From assembly GCF_018343535.1 (NCBI RefSeq), contig NZ_JAGYPF010000004.1, positions 517,666 through 581,665 of the forward strand: DNA of 64,000 nucleotides, read 5' to 3'. A program made the position numbers and the translations under genes. Origin of the DNA: Neobacillus rhizophilus. GTDB lineage: Bacteria > Bacillota > Bacilli > Bacillales > Cytobacillaceae. Positions 8,867-17,133 of this stretch are shown piece after piece. Numbering within the stretch: position 1 is the stretch's first letter; every line of letters begins with the position of its first letter. The notes under the pieces are model-generated. The model saw only the letters and a program-made list of their open reading frames with translations. It was not told where the DNA came from and ran no database searches.

Positions 8867-8908
8867 AATGAAAATAATGGATTTACTATAATGGTATTTT
8901 TTCAAAAT

Positions 8909-8957
8909 AAAACCGAATCAGCAGCACCTTTATGGGATGCTGCTGATTCGGTTTTTT
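8909..8957. terminator. Strong bidirectional terminator, near-identical to 41765-41812
   Basis: The stem ACCGAATCAGCAGCA / TGCTGCTGATTCGGT is flanked by A and T tracts on both sides. Almost the same hairpin lies downstream of the 41822 gene, so this copy probably arrived with the gene fossil at 8966-8989. Confidence 0.9.
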
Positions 8958-8965
8958 AAGTGTGT

Positions 8966-8989
8966 TTAATAATTCGGCCATGTCGTATC
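8966..8989 (-). pseudogene. 3' terminal fossil of a TWPS-family gene
   Basis: Read on the minus strand, this codes D-T-T-W-P-N-Y-stop, matching the ends DFTWPSY and DFTWPSV of the two large convergent genes at 41822 and 50011. The match extends through the spacer (AAGTGTGTTTAATAA) into the shared terminator. Nothing longer of the gene remains upstream. Confidence 0.7.
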
Positions 8990-9061
8990 GTACAATATAA
9001 GGAATTATTTCAATGGTTATGCCATGAGGGGAGTGAGCGGCGCCGCTTGGTTATCCTTTTT

Positions 9062-9262
9062 TATTTAGTTTTTCGTAAATCCAAATATTGAACGGTCTTA
9101 CCATCACGATCAATCTGAACAATCAATTGGCATTTATTAAATGTATAAATCATTTGTTCACATCTAGCATTTTCATAGCAGGTAACGATCTCTACTTCAT
9201 TTGGGTATCTTTTTTGAAGGAGTTGATTGTAAGTAGATACTAGAGTGATTCCGATTCCACAT
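9062..9262 (-). pseudogene. 3' fossil of a LysM-SPOR protein gene
   Basis: Bases 9062-9225 are about 90% identical to the 3' end of the intact minus-strand gene at 25827-26699. They then jump to sequence matching about 26165-26205, so the middle has been deleted. No LysM or SPOR coding part remains. The rest of the 8990-9528 spacer holds no gene I can support. Confidence 0.8.
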
Positions 9263-9406
9263 AAAAGGTTGAATATTCAGGACATCTATTGAATTACGAA
9301 TTTGATAAATTCAATCAGGAAGCTTAAAAAGTTAAAGAATGGCTATTAAATTTGAGCCAATAAAAAACGTGAACAGAAATATTGGAGAAAAGGAAAGATG
9401 TTTTCT

Positions 9407-9435
9407 TTGACAAAAAAAATTTTTATATATAAAAT
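9407..9435 (+). promoter_or_regulatory. Conserved element copy 1 (TTGAC-N16-TATAAAAT)
   Basis: TTGACA and TATAAAAT are separated by exactly 15 bases made of an A-run/T-run block, 122 bases before the iclR-type gene. The same layout recurs at 10507 and 15699. It may be a promoter with a short spacer, overlapped by the regulator's operator. Confidence 0.6.
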
Positions 9436-9528
9436 TATTGAAAATTGGTAATTTAAAGATCTCGAAGATATGGTCAATAAAATAGCTTTACTTAGTGCCT
9501 ATTATTATAAAATTAAAGGGGAATTTGA

Positions 9529-10335
9529 ATGGAAGATAATATGAATGGTATTGAAGAAAAGAAAAAGCCCAAATACAACGTTCCAGCTCTTGATAGTGCG
9601 TTTAAAATATTAACTTTACTAAGCCGAAAAAAATTTAGTAAAAGTAATTTAACTGAGATTTCTAAAGCGCTTTCCCTTACCCCAACTACTTGTTTTCGGA
9701 TATTGCAAAAGTTAGAGGAACTATCGATTGTTCGTTTTGATAAAAGTTCAAAGCGGTATAGTCTTGGCCCGTATCTGGTTGTCTTAGGAGAAAGAGCAAA
9801 AGAAAATCAATTTGATATCTCTGTCATTATTCCGTACTTGGAGAGTCTTTCAGAAAAAACGGGACTAACCGCTTTTCTTGTCAGCAGAATTGGTAAAAAC
9901 CGTTCAACCATTATTGCTAAGTCTGAAGGCGAAGAGTTTGGAATTAATGTATCAGTAGGAAGACACTTTTCAGTCATTGATGGTTCTTATGGTAAATGTT
10001 TACTAGCTTATTTGGAAGAAGAAGATGCTGTCGAACTTTTACATAGCAATGAAGGACTGCGATCAATGTCTTCAGAGGAGATTCAAGAACTGATAAAAGA
10101 ATTGCCAACCATCCGTGAGAATGGATATGCCACAACCTTTGGAGAGTACATTGATGGAATCGTAGGGATCTCGGCACCTCTTTTTAATACTGACGGATCA
10201 GTGGATATGGCCATTTCAATTATTGGTATGACCGCCCAATTTAACGATAAAGAAATTGTAAAAATGGGCGAACTCATTAAAAGAATTGGACAGGAAGTTA
10301 GTTTCAAAATAAGCGGTTACGAAAGTAAAAAATAA
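9529..10335 (+). CDS. IclR-family transcriptional regulator
   Basis: This 268-residue cytosolic regulator has the IclR layout. An N-terminal winged helix-turn-helix lies at about residues 16-75 (PALDSAFKIL..., then TEISKALSLTPTTCFRIL as the recognition region). An effector-binding domain occupies about 85-262, with the usual 'GKCLLAYL' and 'GYATTFGEYIDGIVGISAPLF' stretches. IclR proteins bind a small organic acid and control nearby catabolic genes. Its position at the head of a co-directional acyl-CoA catabolic cluster, and a shared upstream element here and before two cluster transcripts, make it the likely local regulator. Activator or repressor action cannot be told from sequence. Confidence 0.93.
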   Translation: MEDNMNGIEEKKKPKYNVPALDSAFKILTLLSRKKFSKSNLTEISKALSLTPTTCFRILQKLEELSIVRFDKSSKRYSLGPYLVVLGERAKENQFDISVIIPYLESLSEKTGLTAFLVSRIGKNRSTIIAKSEGEEFGINVSVGRHFSVIDGSYGKCLLAYLEEEDAVELLHSNEGLRSMSSEEIQELIKELPTIRENGYATTFGEYIDGIVGISAPLFNTDGSVDMAISIIGMTAQFNDKEIVKMGELIKRIGQEVSFKISGYESKK

Positions 10336-10376
10336 GTCTTTTTTATAAAAAATTCATAAATCTAAATAATCATCTA

Positions 10377-10410
10377 ATGGAACGTATCCCCATCGAACGT
10401 TCCTTTTTTA
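10377..10410 (+). terminator. Rho-independent terminator after the IclR gene
   Basis: GGAACGT...ACGTTCC stem followed by TTTTTTA; it separates the regulator from the catabolic operon. Confidence 0.8.
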
Positions 10411-10506
10411 TTTTTTTCACTAAACTCCCTGGAAGAACCAAATCGTAAAGGTCTTCCTTCCTCAGTATAACCAATGGCCTAATTTTCTAAATAATACAAT
10501 ATTTCA

Positions 10507-10535
10507 TTGACAAAAAAATTTTTTAAATATAAAAT
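10507..10535 (+). promoter_or_regulatory. Conserved element copy 2 (TTGAC-N16-TATAAAAT)
   Basis: It has the same 15-base spacing between TTGACA and TATAAAAT, and the same TTTCA lead-in as the copy at 15699. It lies 91 bases before the SDR start. Confidence 0.6.
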
Positions 10536-10597
10536 CCTGATTAGATTAACAAATGTTTCCTTTCTTTCATCATCTTAAAATATAGGAGTGACTTGAA

Positions 10598-11338
10598 ATG
10601 GAATTAAACGGAAAAATCGCGGTGGTAACCGGGGCAGGACAAGGAATTGGCAGAGAAATCTCGTTATTTCTAGCAAAGCATGGGGCAAATGTGGTGGTTG
10701 GAGATTTAAATTTAGAATCCGCCCTGCAAGTTGCGAGGGAAATTGAAAAACTGGGAACAAAAGGCTTAGCTTACCAGGTAGATGTTTCGCGAAAAGAAAG
10801 CGCTTACGGACTAATCCAAGCAGCGATTGACACATTTGGAGGTTTAGATATTCTGGTAAACAATGCAGGAATTACAAGGGATGCCATGTTACACAAGATG
10901 ACGGAAGAACAATTCGATCAAGTAATAGCAGTACATATGAAAGGAACCTTCTTGTGTATGCAGGCGGCGGCAATTCATATGAGACAGGAGCAAAAAGGTA
11001 AGATCGTTAATATTTCATCGATTGCTGGAAAAGTGGGAAATATGGGCCAAGTGAATTACGCCGGAGCAAAGGCTGGGCTTGTCGGAATGACGAAGGCTGC
11101 AGCAAAAGAACTTGCTAAATTCCAGGTAAATGTGAATGCGGTGCAACCTGGCTTTATTGACACGGATATGACACGTGCGGTGCCAGAGAAAGTTCGGCAA
11201 ATAAAGATTGCTGAAATCCCAATGAATAGAATCGGCGAACCATTGGACATTGCCAAAGCTGTGGTATTCCTTTGTTCCGATTATTCAGATTACATGACAG
11301 GTAATGTTTTAGAAGTGACTGGCGGCCGTTTTATGTAA
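10598..11338 (+). CDS. FabG-like short-chain dehydrogenase
   Basis: This 246-residue NAD(P)-dependent oxidoreductase has all SDR hallmarks: TGAGQGIG at the N-terminus, NNAG near residue 87, catalytic Ser in NISSIAG near 138, YAGAK (YxxxK) near 151, and a C-terminus 'GNVLEVTGGRFM' typical of 3-oxoacyl reductases. In this operon it most likely oxidises a 3-hydroxyacyl-CoA rather than serving fatty acid synthesis (inference from the acyl-CoA dehydrogenase and thiolase neighbours). GGAGTGA precedes the ATG. It is the first gene of the operon, preceded by a copy of the shared regulatory element. Length is normal for the family. Confidence 0.9.
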   Translation: MELNGKIAVVTGAGQGIGREISLFLAKHGANVVVGDLNLESALQVAREIEKLGTKGLAYQVDVSRKESAYGLIQAAIDTFGGLDILVNNAGITRDAMLHKMTEEQFDQVIAVHMKGTFLCMQAAAIHMRQEQKGKIVNISSIAGKVGNMGQVNYAGAKAGLVGMTKAAAKELAKFQVNVNAVQPGFIDTDMTRAVPEKVRQIKIAEIPMNRIGEPLDIAKAVVFLCSDYSDYMTGNVLEVTGGRFM

Positions 11339-11457
11339 TAACAGAATAATAGAATTTTTTTCGGTTAGCAATGAACAATGAGGGAGTATTCAAGGTGTAG
11401 GGCACCTTTGAAGCTGTGTGCCATCAAAATATGAGCAATGAAAGGCGGGTAAGCTGA

Positions 11458-12624
11458 ATGAATTTTGAGTACTCACAAGAGGCGGAGTATTTTCGCGAGT
11501 CTTTTCGTACCTGGTTAGTGGCAAACTTTCCGAAGGAGTGGAATTATGAAGTAACTGGCGAGGAATTGGTGGAAAGACGGAGAACGTGGGGCAAAATGTT
11601 GGGTCAGGGAGGATGGGTAGCACCTGCTTGGCCAAAAGAGTATGGCGGCCTCGGATTAACCCTGGAACAACAGTTAGTTTATATTGAAGAATTAGTACGG
11701 ATCAATGCACCCGAAGTGTTAAATTCCAATGGAATTGGCATTTTTGGAATGACATTAATTCGCTATGGAACAGAAGAACAAAAGAAGCACTATCTACCCC
11801 GGATGCTTTATCATGACGACATATGGTGTCAAGGTTTCTCAGAACCGATTGCCGGCTCGGATTTAGCTGGTCTTCAAACAAAAGCAGAACGTAAAGGAGA
11901 CCATTATGTATTAAATGGTCAAAAAGTATGGACATCTTATGCTCCCTATGCAAATAAATGCTATATCTTGGTCCGAACGGGAGAATCCAGATACAAAGGC
12001 ATTAGCCTGATGATCTTAGATTTGAAACAGCCAGGAGTCACAGTACGGCCAATAAAAAATATTGCCGGTGAATCAGAACTAGCTGAAGTTTTTCTAGATG
12101 ATGCCGTTGTTCCAATCGAGGATGTCGTTGGAGAAATAAATAACGGGTGGGAAATGGCTAATTATTCGCTTGCCAACGAACGTGGAATTCATTTTGCGCA
12201 GCGCGCATTAAAAATGCAGCAAGAATTCCAGCAGCTAGTTTCGCTTTTTCAAAAACAGATGGACATTGGCAACTCGCAAGCAATCAGCTCCGTCCTGCAA
12301 AATAAATTAGTACAGTCCTATTTATCCTGTGAAATATTAAAAAGTATCTCCTTACGGAATATTGCCCTTATTGCTCAAGGTGATGATAACGGTGCCATCC
12401 CCGCCATAGCCAAACTAGTTTGGAGTGAAAGTCATCAAGATTTACTTAATTTAGGCGTGGAAGTTCTAGGAGAAGAATCGTTAGTTAAAGGAGAACATGA
12501 AGTTTGGTTACAGAAATTCCTTATCTCACGAGCCGAAACGATCTATGCCGGAACGACACAAGTTCAAAAAAATATTATCGCTAAATCTCTGGGACTGCCT
12601 AGCTCAAAGGGGGGGAGAGCATAA
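11458..12624 (+). CDS. Acyl-CoA dehydrogenase, first subunit of a pair
   Basis: This 388-residue flavoprotein subunit has the standard three-part fold: an N-terminal helical domain (WGKMLGQGGWVAPAWPKEYGG), a beta domain with GFSEPIAGSDLAGLQTKAER and VWTSYA (FAD and substrate contacts), and a C-terminal helical domain ending IYAGTTQVQKNIIAKSLG. The C-terminal segment carries Ala where medium-chain enzymes have the catalytic Glu (YEGT), as in FadE-type and pimeloyl-CoA-type subunits that use another base. Its stop overlaps the start of the next acyl-CoA dehydrogenase gene (TAATG), so the two are translationally coupled and probably form a heteromeric enzyme like steroid side-chain dehydrogenases ChsE1-ChsE2 (inference). 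Confidence 0.9.
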   Translation: MNFEYSQEAEYFRESFRTWLVANFPKEWNYEVTGEELVERRRTWGKMLGQGGWVAPAWPKEYGGLGLTLEQQLVYIEELVRINAPEVLNSNGIGIFGMTLIRYGTEEQKKHYLPRMLYHDDIWCQGFSEPIAGSDLAGLQTKAERKGDHYVLNGQKVWTSYAPYANKCYILVRTGESRYKGISLMILDLKQPGVTVRPIKNIAGESELAEVFLDDAVVPIEDVVGEINNGWEMANYSLANERGIHFAQRALKMQQEFQQLVSLFQKQMDIGNSQAISSVLQNKLVQSYLSCEILKSISLRNIALIAQGDDNGAIPAIAKLVWSESHQDLLNLGVEVLGEESLVKGEHEVWLQKFLISRAETIYAGTTQVQKNIIAKSLGLPSSKGGRA

Positions 12625-13796
12625 TGGAATACCGCTTTTCTGAACAGCAGCAAATGTTAAAAAAGGCTCTGCAATCATTGTTAAAAAAAGAAATGACACT
12701 AGAACATTTTAAAGAAATAGTCGAAAAGAACCACGGCTTTTCAAAGGATGCATGGGGGAAACTGGCAGATAATGGCTGGCTGGGAATACTGGCACAAGGA
12801 AAATGGCAGGTCTTTGAGGATATGACAACTCTTGACTTGATGTATCTGTCAGAAACGTTTGGAGAAAGACCGTTTCCTGGCCCTTATTTGTTAACAGCTG
12901 GATTCATTGTCCCGCTCCTAAGTCAATTAAATTTATCGTCTGTTCAACAACAACAATTAGACCTATTGCTATCTGGAGAAAGCCTCATCACCACGGCCTT
13001 ACCTCGGCTGGCAAAGTCCAAAAACGGAATAGACTTCAATTGGCCATCTATAAAAATAGCAAATCGGGAAAGCAGCCGAATTCAATTGACAGGTGAAATC
13101 AAACATATCCCGTTTATCCAGCACGCAGATTATTGTCTATTGCCGGTAAGTGACAGTAGCGGGGGTGTTTCTCTAGCATTATTAAATACCAGACTAGAGG
13201 GCGTAACGGTTTCAGCCGAGGAATCAGTGGAACTGGCCAAACCGCAAGGAACGATCCAGCTTGATCATGTTTGGATTAATAAAGTGGATTTTATTCAAGG
13301 ATTCGACACTGACCACCAAGAATTGTTAAATGAGCAAGTTATCCAGTATTTACTTTGTACTAATGGAGAAATCATAGGCGGTGCAGACGAAGTCTTAAAA
13401 AGAACCATTCATTACGTGACCGAGCGGAAGCAATTTGGAGTTCCAGTGGGATCCTTCCAAGCTGTAAAACATATGATTTCAGATATGCATATCGCTATTG
13501 AAAAAGCGCGAAGCTACAGTTTTTATGTTGCAGCTCGACAAGAAACAAATCAGGATGAATACTTATTGAATGTGATTGCAAGCCGTTATTTTAGTACAGA
13601 AATGTATAAAAAAGTCTGTGAAGCTGCAATCCAGCTTCACGGTGGAATGGGCTTTACATGGGAAGAAAGCATTCATTATTGGTATAAATCTTCCATTTAC
13701 CAGCTTTACCACATTACCCATCCGTCGCTTATGATTGAATTTGTGATGCAAAACTTGCTTTCACCTTCTGAAAAAACTCAAGGAATAACAATTTAA
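12624..13796 (+). CDS. Acyl-CoA dehydrogenase, second subunit of a pair
   Basis: This 390-residue protein is a more diverged acyl-CoA dehydrogenase. The N-terminal region (EYRFSEQQQMLKKALQSL) and the C-terminal flavin-binding helices (RKQFGVPVGSFQAVKHMISD; AIQLHGGMGFTWEESIHYW) are well kept. The middle domain lacks the typical 'EPxAGSD' flavin loop. Such lopsided conservation is typical of the smaller partner in heterotetrameric dehydrogenases. The start codon overlaps the previous stop. Substrate is unknown; the downstream Ltp2-like gene suggests a branched or ring-bearing acyl-CoA. Confidence 0.88.
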   Translation: MEYRFSEQQQMLKKALQSLLKKEMTLEHFKEIVEKNHGFSKDAWGKLADNGWLGILAQGKWQVFEDMTTLDLMYLSETFGERPFPGPYLLTAGFIVPLLSQLNLSSVQQQQLDLLLSGESLITTALPRLAKSKNGIDFNWPSIKIANRESSRIQLTGEIKHIPFIQHADYCLLPVSDSSGGVSLALLNTRLEGVTVSAEESVELAKPQGTIQLDHVWINKVDFIQGFDTDHQELLNEQVIQYLLCTNGEIIGGADEVLKRTIHYVTERKQFGVPVGSFQAVKHMISDMHIAIEKARSYSFYVAARQETNQDEYLLNVIASRYFSTEMYKKVCEAAIQLHGGMGFTWEESIHYWYKSSIYQLYHITHPSLMIEFVMQNLLSPSEKTQGITI

Positions 13797-13865
13797 TCAT
13801 TTACTAAATAAAGGAATGAGAACGACTTCAGTGCGTAACAAAAAAAATAAAGGGTAGGTGAAAAG

Positions 13866-15035
13866 ATGTCAATCAAACGGGCCGCTGCTATTGTCGGCGT
13901 TGGAGATGTTGAACTTGAGAAAGGAAAAGTAAAACACGGTCATTCGGTTTTACAAATACAGGCGATTGCTGCAAAAAGAGCATTAGAGGATGCCGGATTA
14001 TCAAAGGATGATGTCGATGGGATTTTTGTTGCCGGACTTTGGGGATTACCTGGCATCGGTTCCTTTCCATCTGTTGTGGTATCTGAATACTTAGGGATTC
14101 AACCGAAGTATACCGATTCCACTCAAATAGGCGGATCAGCCTTTGAAGCCCATGTCGGCCATGCGGCTGCAGCCATTCAATCAGGATTATGTGAAGTAGC
14201 TTTAATCCTCTATGGAAGTACGCAGCGTTCTGAAAAATCCCGTACATTGGCTGGACGACCGCCAGTCTTAACGGCCCAATACGAAACTCCATATGGATTG
14301 CCGTCGCCTGCAGGTGCTTACGCTATGGCAGCCCATCGCCATATGCACCAATATGGGACAAGGCCTGAACAATTGGCGGAAATTGCAGTAGCTACCAGAA
14401 AATGGGCGCAATTAAATCCACACGCTACGATGCGTGATCATTTAACGATTGAAGATGTTTTAACTTCGCCAATGATCTGTGACCCATTACATTTACTAGA
14501 TTGCTGTTTAGTTACGGATGGAGCGGGTGCGATTGTTTTGGTCTCAGCTGAACGGGCCAAAGACTGCCGAAAAAAACCGGTATGGGTTCTAGGACAAGGA
14601 GAGTCTCACAGCCATTGGTCCATTCAAGCAATGCCGGATTTAACAGTAACTTCAGCGGCTGTCTCAGGAAAGAGAGCATTTGAGATGGCAGGAGTCACTC
14701 ATGATGAAATTGATGTTGTTCAAATCTATGATTCTTTCACGATTACCGTTTTACTTACACTAGAGTCTCTAGGTTTTTGTAAATCTGGAGAGGGAGGGGA
14801 TTTTGTTTCGAATCAGCGGACAGCTCCAGGCGGGGATTTTCCTTTGAACACAAATGGCGGGGGGCTTTCCTATGCTCACCCTGGAATGTACGGAATCTTC
14901 TTGTTAATTGAAGCTGTGCGACAGTTGAGAGAAGAGGCGGGAGAGAGGCAAGTGAAAAATTCAAAAATTTCTCTTGTGGCGGGAACAGGCGGAACGCTTT
15001 CCTCTACATCCGTGGTTATTTTAGGGAGGGATTAA
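13866..15035 (+). CDS. Thiolase-fold lipid-transfer protein / retro-aldolase (Ltp2-like)
   Basis: This 389-residue thiolase-superfamily protein keeps the C-terminal 'NTNGGGLSYAHPGMYG' (active-site His) and 'QIYDSFTITVLLTLE'. It lacks the nucleophilic Cys: the N-terminal active-site stretch reads QIGGSAFEAHVGHAA. That pattern is typical of the SCP2-thiolase-like or Ltp2 group, which with a DUF35 protein cleaves C-C bonds by retro-aldol chemistry rather than thiolysis (family knowledge). The next gene, three bases downstream, encodes exactly such a DUF35 partner. GGGTAGGTG precedes the ATG. An acetyltransferase role cannot be excluded. Confidence 0.85.
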   Translation: MSIKRAAAIVGVGDVELEKGKVKHGHSVLQIQAIAAKRALEDAGLSKDDVDGIFVAGLWGLPGIGSFPSVVVSEYLGIQPKYTDSTQIGGSAFEAHVGHAAAAIQSGLCEVALILYGSTQRSEKSRTLAGRPPVLTAQYETPYGLPSPAGAYAMAAHRHMHQYGTRPEQLAEIAVATRKWAQLNPHATMRDHLTIEDVLTSPMICDPLHLLDCCLVTDGAGAIVLVSAERAKDCRKKPVWVLGQGESHSHWSIQAMPDLTVTSAAVSGKRAFEMAGVTHDEIDVVQIYDSFTITVLLTLESLGFCKSGEGGDFVSNQRTAPGGDFPLNTNGGGLSYAHPGMYGIFLLIEAVRQLREEAGERQVKNSKISLVAGTGGTLSSTSVVILGRD

Positions 15036-15037
15036 AA

Positions 15038-15442
15038 ATGATAGAAAAACCGCTGCCTATACCTGATGGAGACTCTGATGTATTTTGGCAAGGGTGTAAA
15101 GAGCATAAACTATTGATTCAAAAATGTGAGGACTGCTCCAGCTACATTTTTTATCCACGGGTTTTATGTCCAAATTGTTTTTCTGAAAAAGTCGAATGGG
15201 TGCAATCCTCTGGAGTTGGAAAGGTTTATTCCTTTACCATAGCAAGGCGCCCAGGGGGCCCGGCATTTAAAGATGAAGTTCCGTACGTTGTCGCATTGAT
15301 CGAATTAGAAGAAGGGGTTCGTATGCTTAGTAATATCATTGATGTAGATGTAGATAAAGTAGACTGTGATATGCCGGTTGAAGTGGTCTTTCAAGTAGAA
15401 GGAGATTTTACATTACCGAAATTTAAACCAAGAGCTATCTAA
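15038..15442 (+). CDS. Zn-ribbon OB-fold (DUF35) partner protein
   Basis: This 134-residue protein has an N-terminal rubredoxin-like zinc ribbon (C-x2-C ... C-x2-C in KCEDCSSYIF and VLCPNCFSE) and a C-terminal OB fold (GKVYSFTIARRPGG onward). DUF35 proteins bind acyl-CoA and act as essential partners of thiolase-like enzymes, as in ChsH2-Ltp2 and in archaeal HMG-CoA synthase complexes. It lies immediately after the thiolase-like gene and is probably co-translated with it. All four Cys are present, so the ribbon should be intact. It is the last gene of this transcript. Confidence 0.9.
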   Translation: MIEKPLPIPDGDSDVFWQGCKEHKLLIQKCEDCSSYIFYPRVLCPNCFSEKVEWVQSSGVGKVYSFTIARRPGGPAFKDEVPYVVALIELEEGVRMLSNIIDVDVDKVDCDMPVEVVFQVEGDFTLPKFKPRAI

Positions 15443-15450
15443 CATGAACA

Positions 15451-15483
15451 CTAGGGGAACATCAAATATTGATGCTCCTCTAG
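15451..15483 (+). terminator. Possible terminator of the SDR-to-DUF35 operon
   Basis: An imperfect inverted repeat CTAGGGGAACATCAA / TTGATGCTCCTCTAG lies eight bases past the stop codon. It lacks a T-tract. Confidence 0.45.
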
Positions 15484-15698
15484 CCTTAAACCAAGAAGGC
15501 ATGGAATCCATAACGGAAATAGTTTTGGTTTAAAGCGAAAACTATTCTAATAGTTTAAAAACCTCATCTGTTAAGATCCTTTCACAATGTTTCAACTTTG
15601 CAAACACTATGAGGAATTCCTATCAAAACGATCAATATCTCCTTTTTTCATTAGATGGATATATGTTAACGAAAAATACTGAATTTTATAAAATTTCA

Positions 15699-15727
15699 TT
15701 GACGAAAATAAATTTTATATATAAAAT
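15699..15727 (+). promoter_or_regulatory. Conserved element copy 3 (TTGAC-N16-TATAAAAT)
   Basis: TTGACG and TATAAAAT are again 15 bases apart, preceded by TTTCA as in copy 2. It lies 126 bases before the TAXI-protein start. Confidence 0.6.
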
Positions 15728-15755
15728 AAATTTGGTAGAAATATGAAAACGGTTT

Positions 15756-15797
15756 CCTACCTGAAAAAGTAATGATGTAACATCTTTTTCAGGTAGG
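15756..15797 (+). promoter_or_regulatory. Perfect 14-bp inverted repeat in the TAXI leader
   Basis: CCTACCTGAAAAAG (15756-15769) and its exact reverse complement (15784-15797) flank a 14-base loop, 28 bases ahead of the start codon and downstream of the putative promoter. It could be an operator or an mRNA stem-loop controlling expression of the binding protein. There is no T-tract directly after it. Confidence 0.6.
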
Positions 15798-15824
15798 AAG
15801 GCTTTAAATGAAGGGGGATTATGG

Positions 15825-17015
15825 ATGTTGAAAAAACCGCTAAAATTCTTAATGGCTATCTTTTTACTCTCCATTTTATTGGTGGGCTGCAGCAGTAATG
15901 GATCACTGAAAAGCAGCGGAACTGAGAAAAAACCAGCTTCAAACAAAGGTTCTTCTACAGCTTCTAGTGCTGTCTCACTTCCCAAACAAATGACATGGAG
16001 CGTATACGATGTTGGATCCGGTGGATACGCAGAAATGTCAGCAATTGCAAACACATTGACTAGTAAATATGGAACACAAATTAGGATGCTTCCATCCGCC
16101 AGCGGGGTAGGACGAATGCTGCCATTAAAGAGTAATCAAGCTTCTATTGGAAAATTGGGTGATGAAATTCAATTTTCTTTTGAAGCAATGGAAGAATTTG
16201 CGAAACCCGATTGGGGTCCTCAAGATGTAAGGGCCATTTGGGCACCAATTAGTCAATTTGGGTTTGCGGTTCGAAAAGATTCAGATATTAAATCGATTGC
16301 AGATTTAAAAGGAAAGAGGGTTCCTAGAATTACTGGTAATTCCTCCGTTAATATTAAAAACGAAGCAATATTAGCCTTTGCCGGTCTCACATGGGATGAT
16401 GTAAAACCGGTTGATATTACTTCCTATGCAGGACAAGGTGATGCGCTGCTACAAGGGCAAATCGACGTAGCCGGAATTAATCCAACCGCTTCCACCATGT
16501 TTGAAGCAGACAGTAAGGGCGGAATTCACTGGCTTGAAATGGATCCTAATGACAAGGAAGGCTGGGCACGTGTAGAAAAGACGGCATCATGGCTGTTCCC
16601 ATATACAATGGATAACGGTGCTGGTATGAAAGGCGCAACAAACGTCATGGGTCATGGATATCTTATCGGCGGTTATGCCAGCCAGGATGCAGATACTGTT
16701 TATCAGTTATTAAAAGCCATGGATGAAAACTTTAATGACTATCAAAAGGCGATACCAAACTTGGCCCTATATTCTAAAGATAAAGTGTTGACAGAGCCAC
16801 GCGGTATCCCATTCCACGAGGGGACGATTAAGTTCTTAAAAGAAAAAGGTTTGTGGAGTGATGAAAAACAAGCGAAAAATGATGCATTGGCCGAAAGATA
16901 TAAGAAACTAAAAACTGCCTGGAATAAGGTAGTCGATGAATCTAAAAAGGAAGGCATTTCTAATGATAAGTTTCCAGCCTATTGGTTAGAGAAAAAGGCG
17001 GAACTTATAAAATAA
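15825..17015 (+). CDS. TAXI-family TRAP solute-binding lipoprotein
   Basis: This 396-residue protein has a lipoprotein signal peptide (lipobox LLVGC near residue 22) and a Ser/Lys-rich linker. The TAXI-type periplasmic-binding fold follows (MTWSVYDVGSGGYAEMSAIA; IADLKGKRVPRITGN; QGQIDVAGINPTA). Anchored outside the membrane, it should deliver substrate to the fused TRAP permease encoded next. TAXI systems take up organic acids or amino acids; the cluster suggests a carboxylic acid later activated with CoA. GGGGGA lies six bases before the ATG. An internal terminator separates it from the permease gene, which would give more binding protein than permease, as is common. Confidence 0.92.
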   Translation: MLKKPLKFLMAIFLLSILLVGCSSNGSLKSSGTEKKPASNKGSSTASSAVSLPKQMTWSVYDVGSGGYAEMSAIANTLTSKYGTQIRMLPSASGVGRMLPLKSNQASIGKLGDEIQFSFEAMEEFAKPDWGPQDVRAIWAPISQFGFAVRKDSDIKSIADLKGKRVPRITGNSSVNIKNEAILAFAGLTWDDVKPVDITSYAGQGDALLQGQIDVAGINPTASTMFEADSKGGIHWLEMDPNDKEGWARVEKTASWLFPYTMDNGAGMKGATNVMGHGYLIGGYASQDADTVYQLLKAMDENFNDYQKAIPNLALYSKDKVLTEPRGIPFHEGTIKFLKEKGLWSDEKQAKNDALAERYKKLKTAWNKVVDESKKEGISNDKFPAYWLEKKAELIK

Positions 17016-17028
17016 GTTTCTATATAAA

Positions 17029-17068
17029 AAAGAAAGTCAGCCGATGAAAGCTGGCTGACATTCTTTTT
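17029..17068 (+). terminator. Terminator between TAXI protein and permease
   Basis: The stem GTCAGCC-loop-GGCTGAC with outer AGAA/TTCT pairs is followed by TTTTTT. Partial read-through would lower permease expression relative to the binding protein. Confidence 0.85.
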
Positions 17069-17133
17069 TATCAAGATCTCAGCAATGGAGAGACTGTCAA
17101 AAATTCGATAATAATAAGATTGGGGGATCTCGC

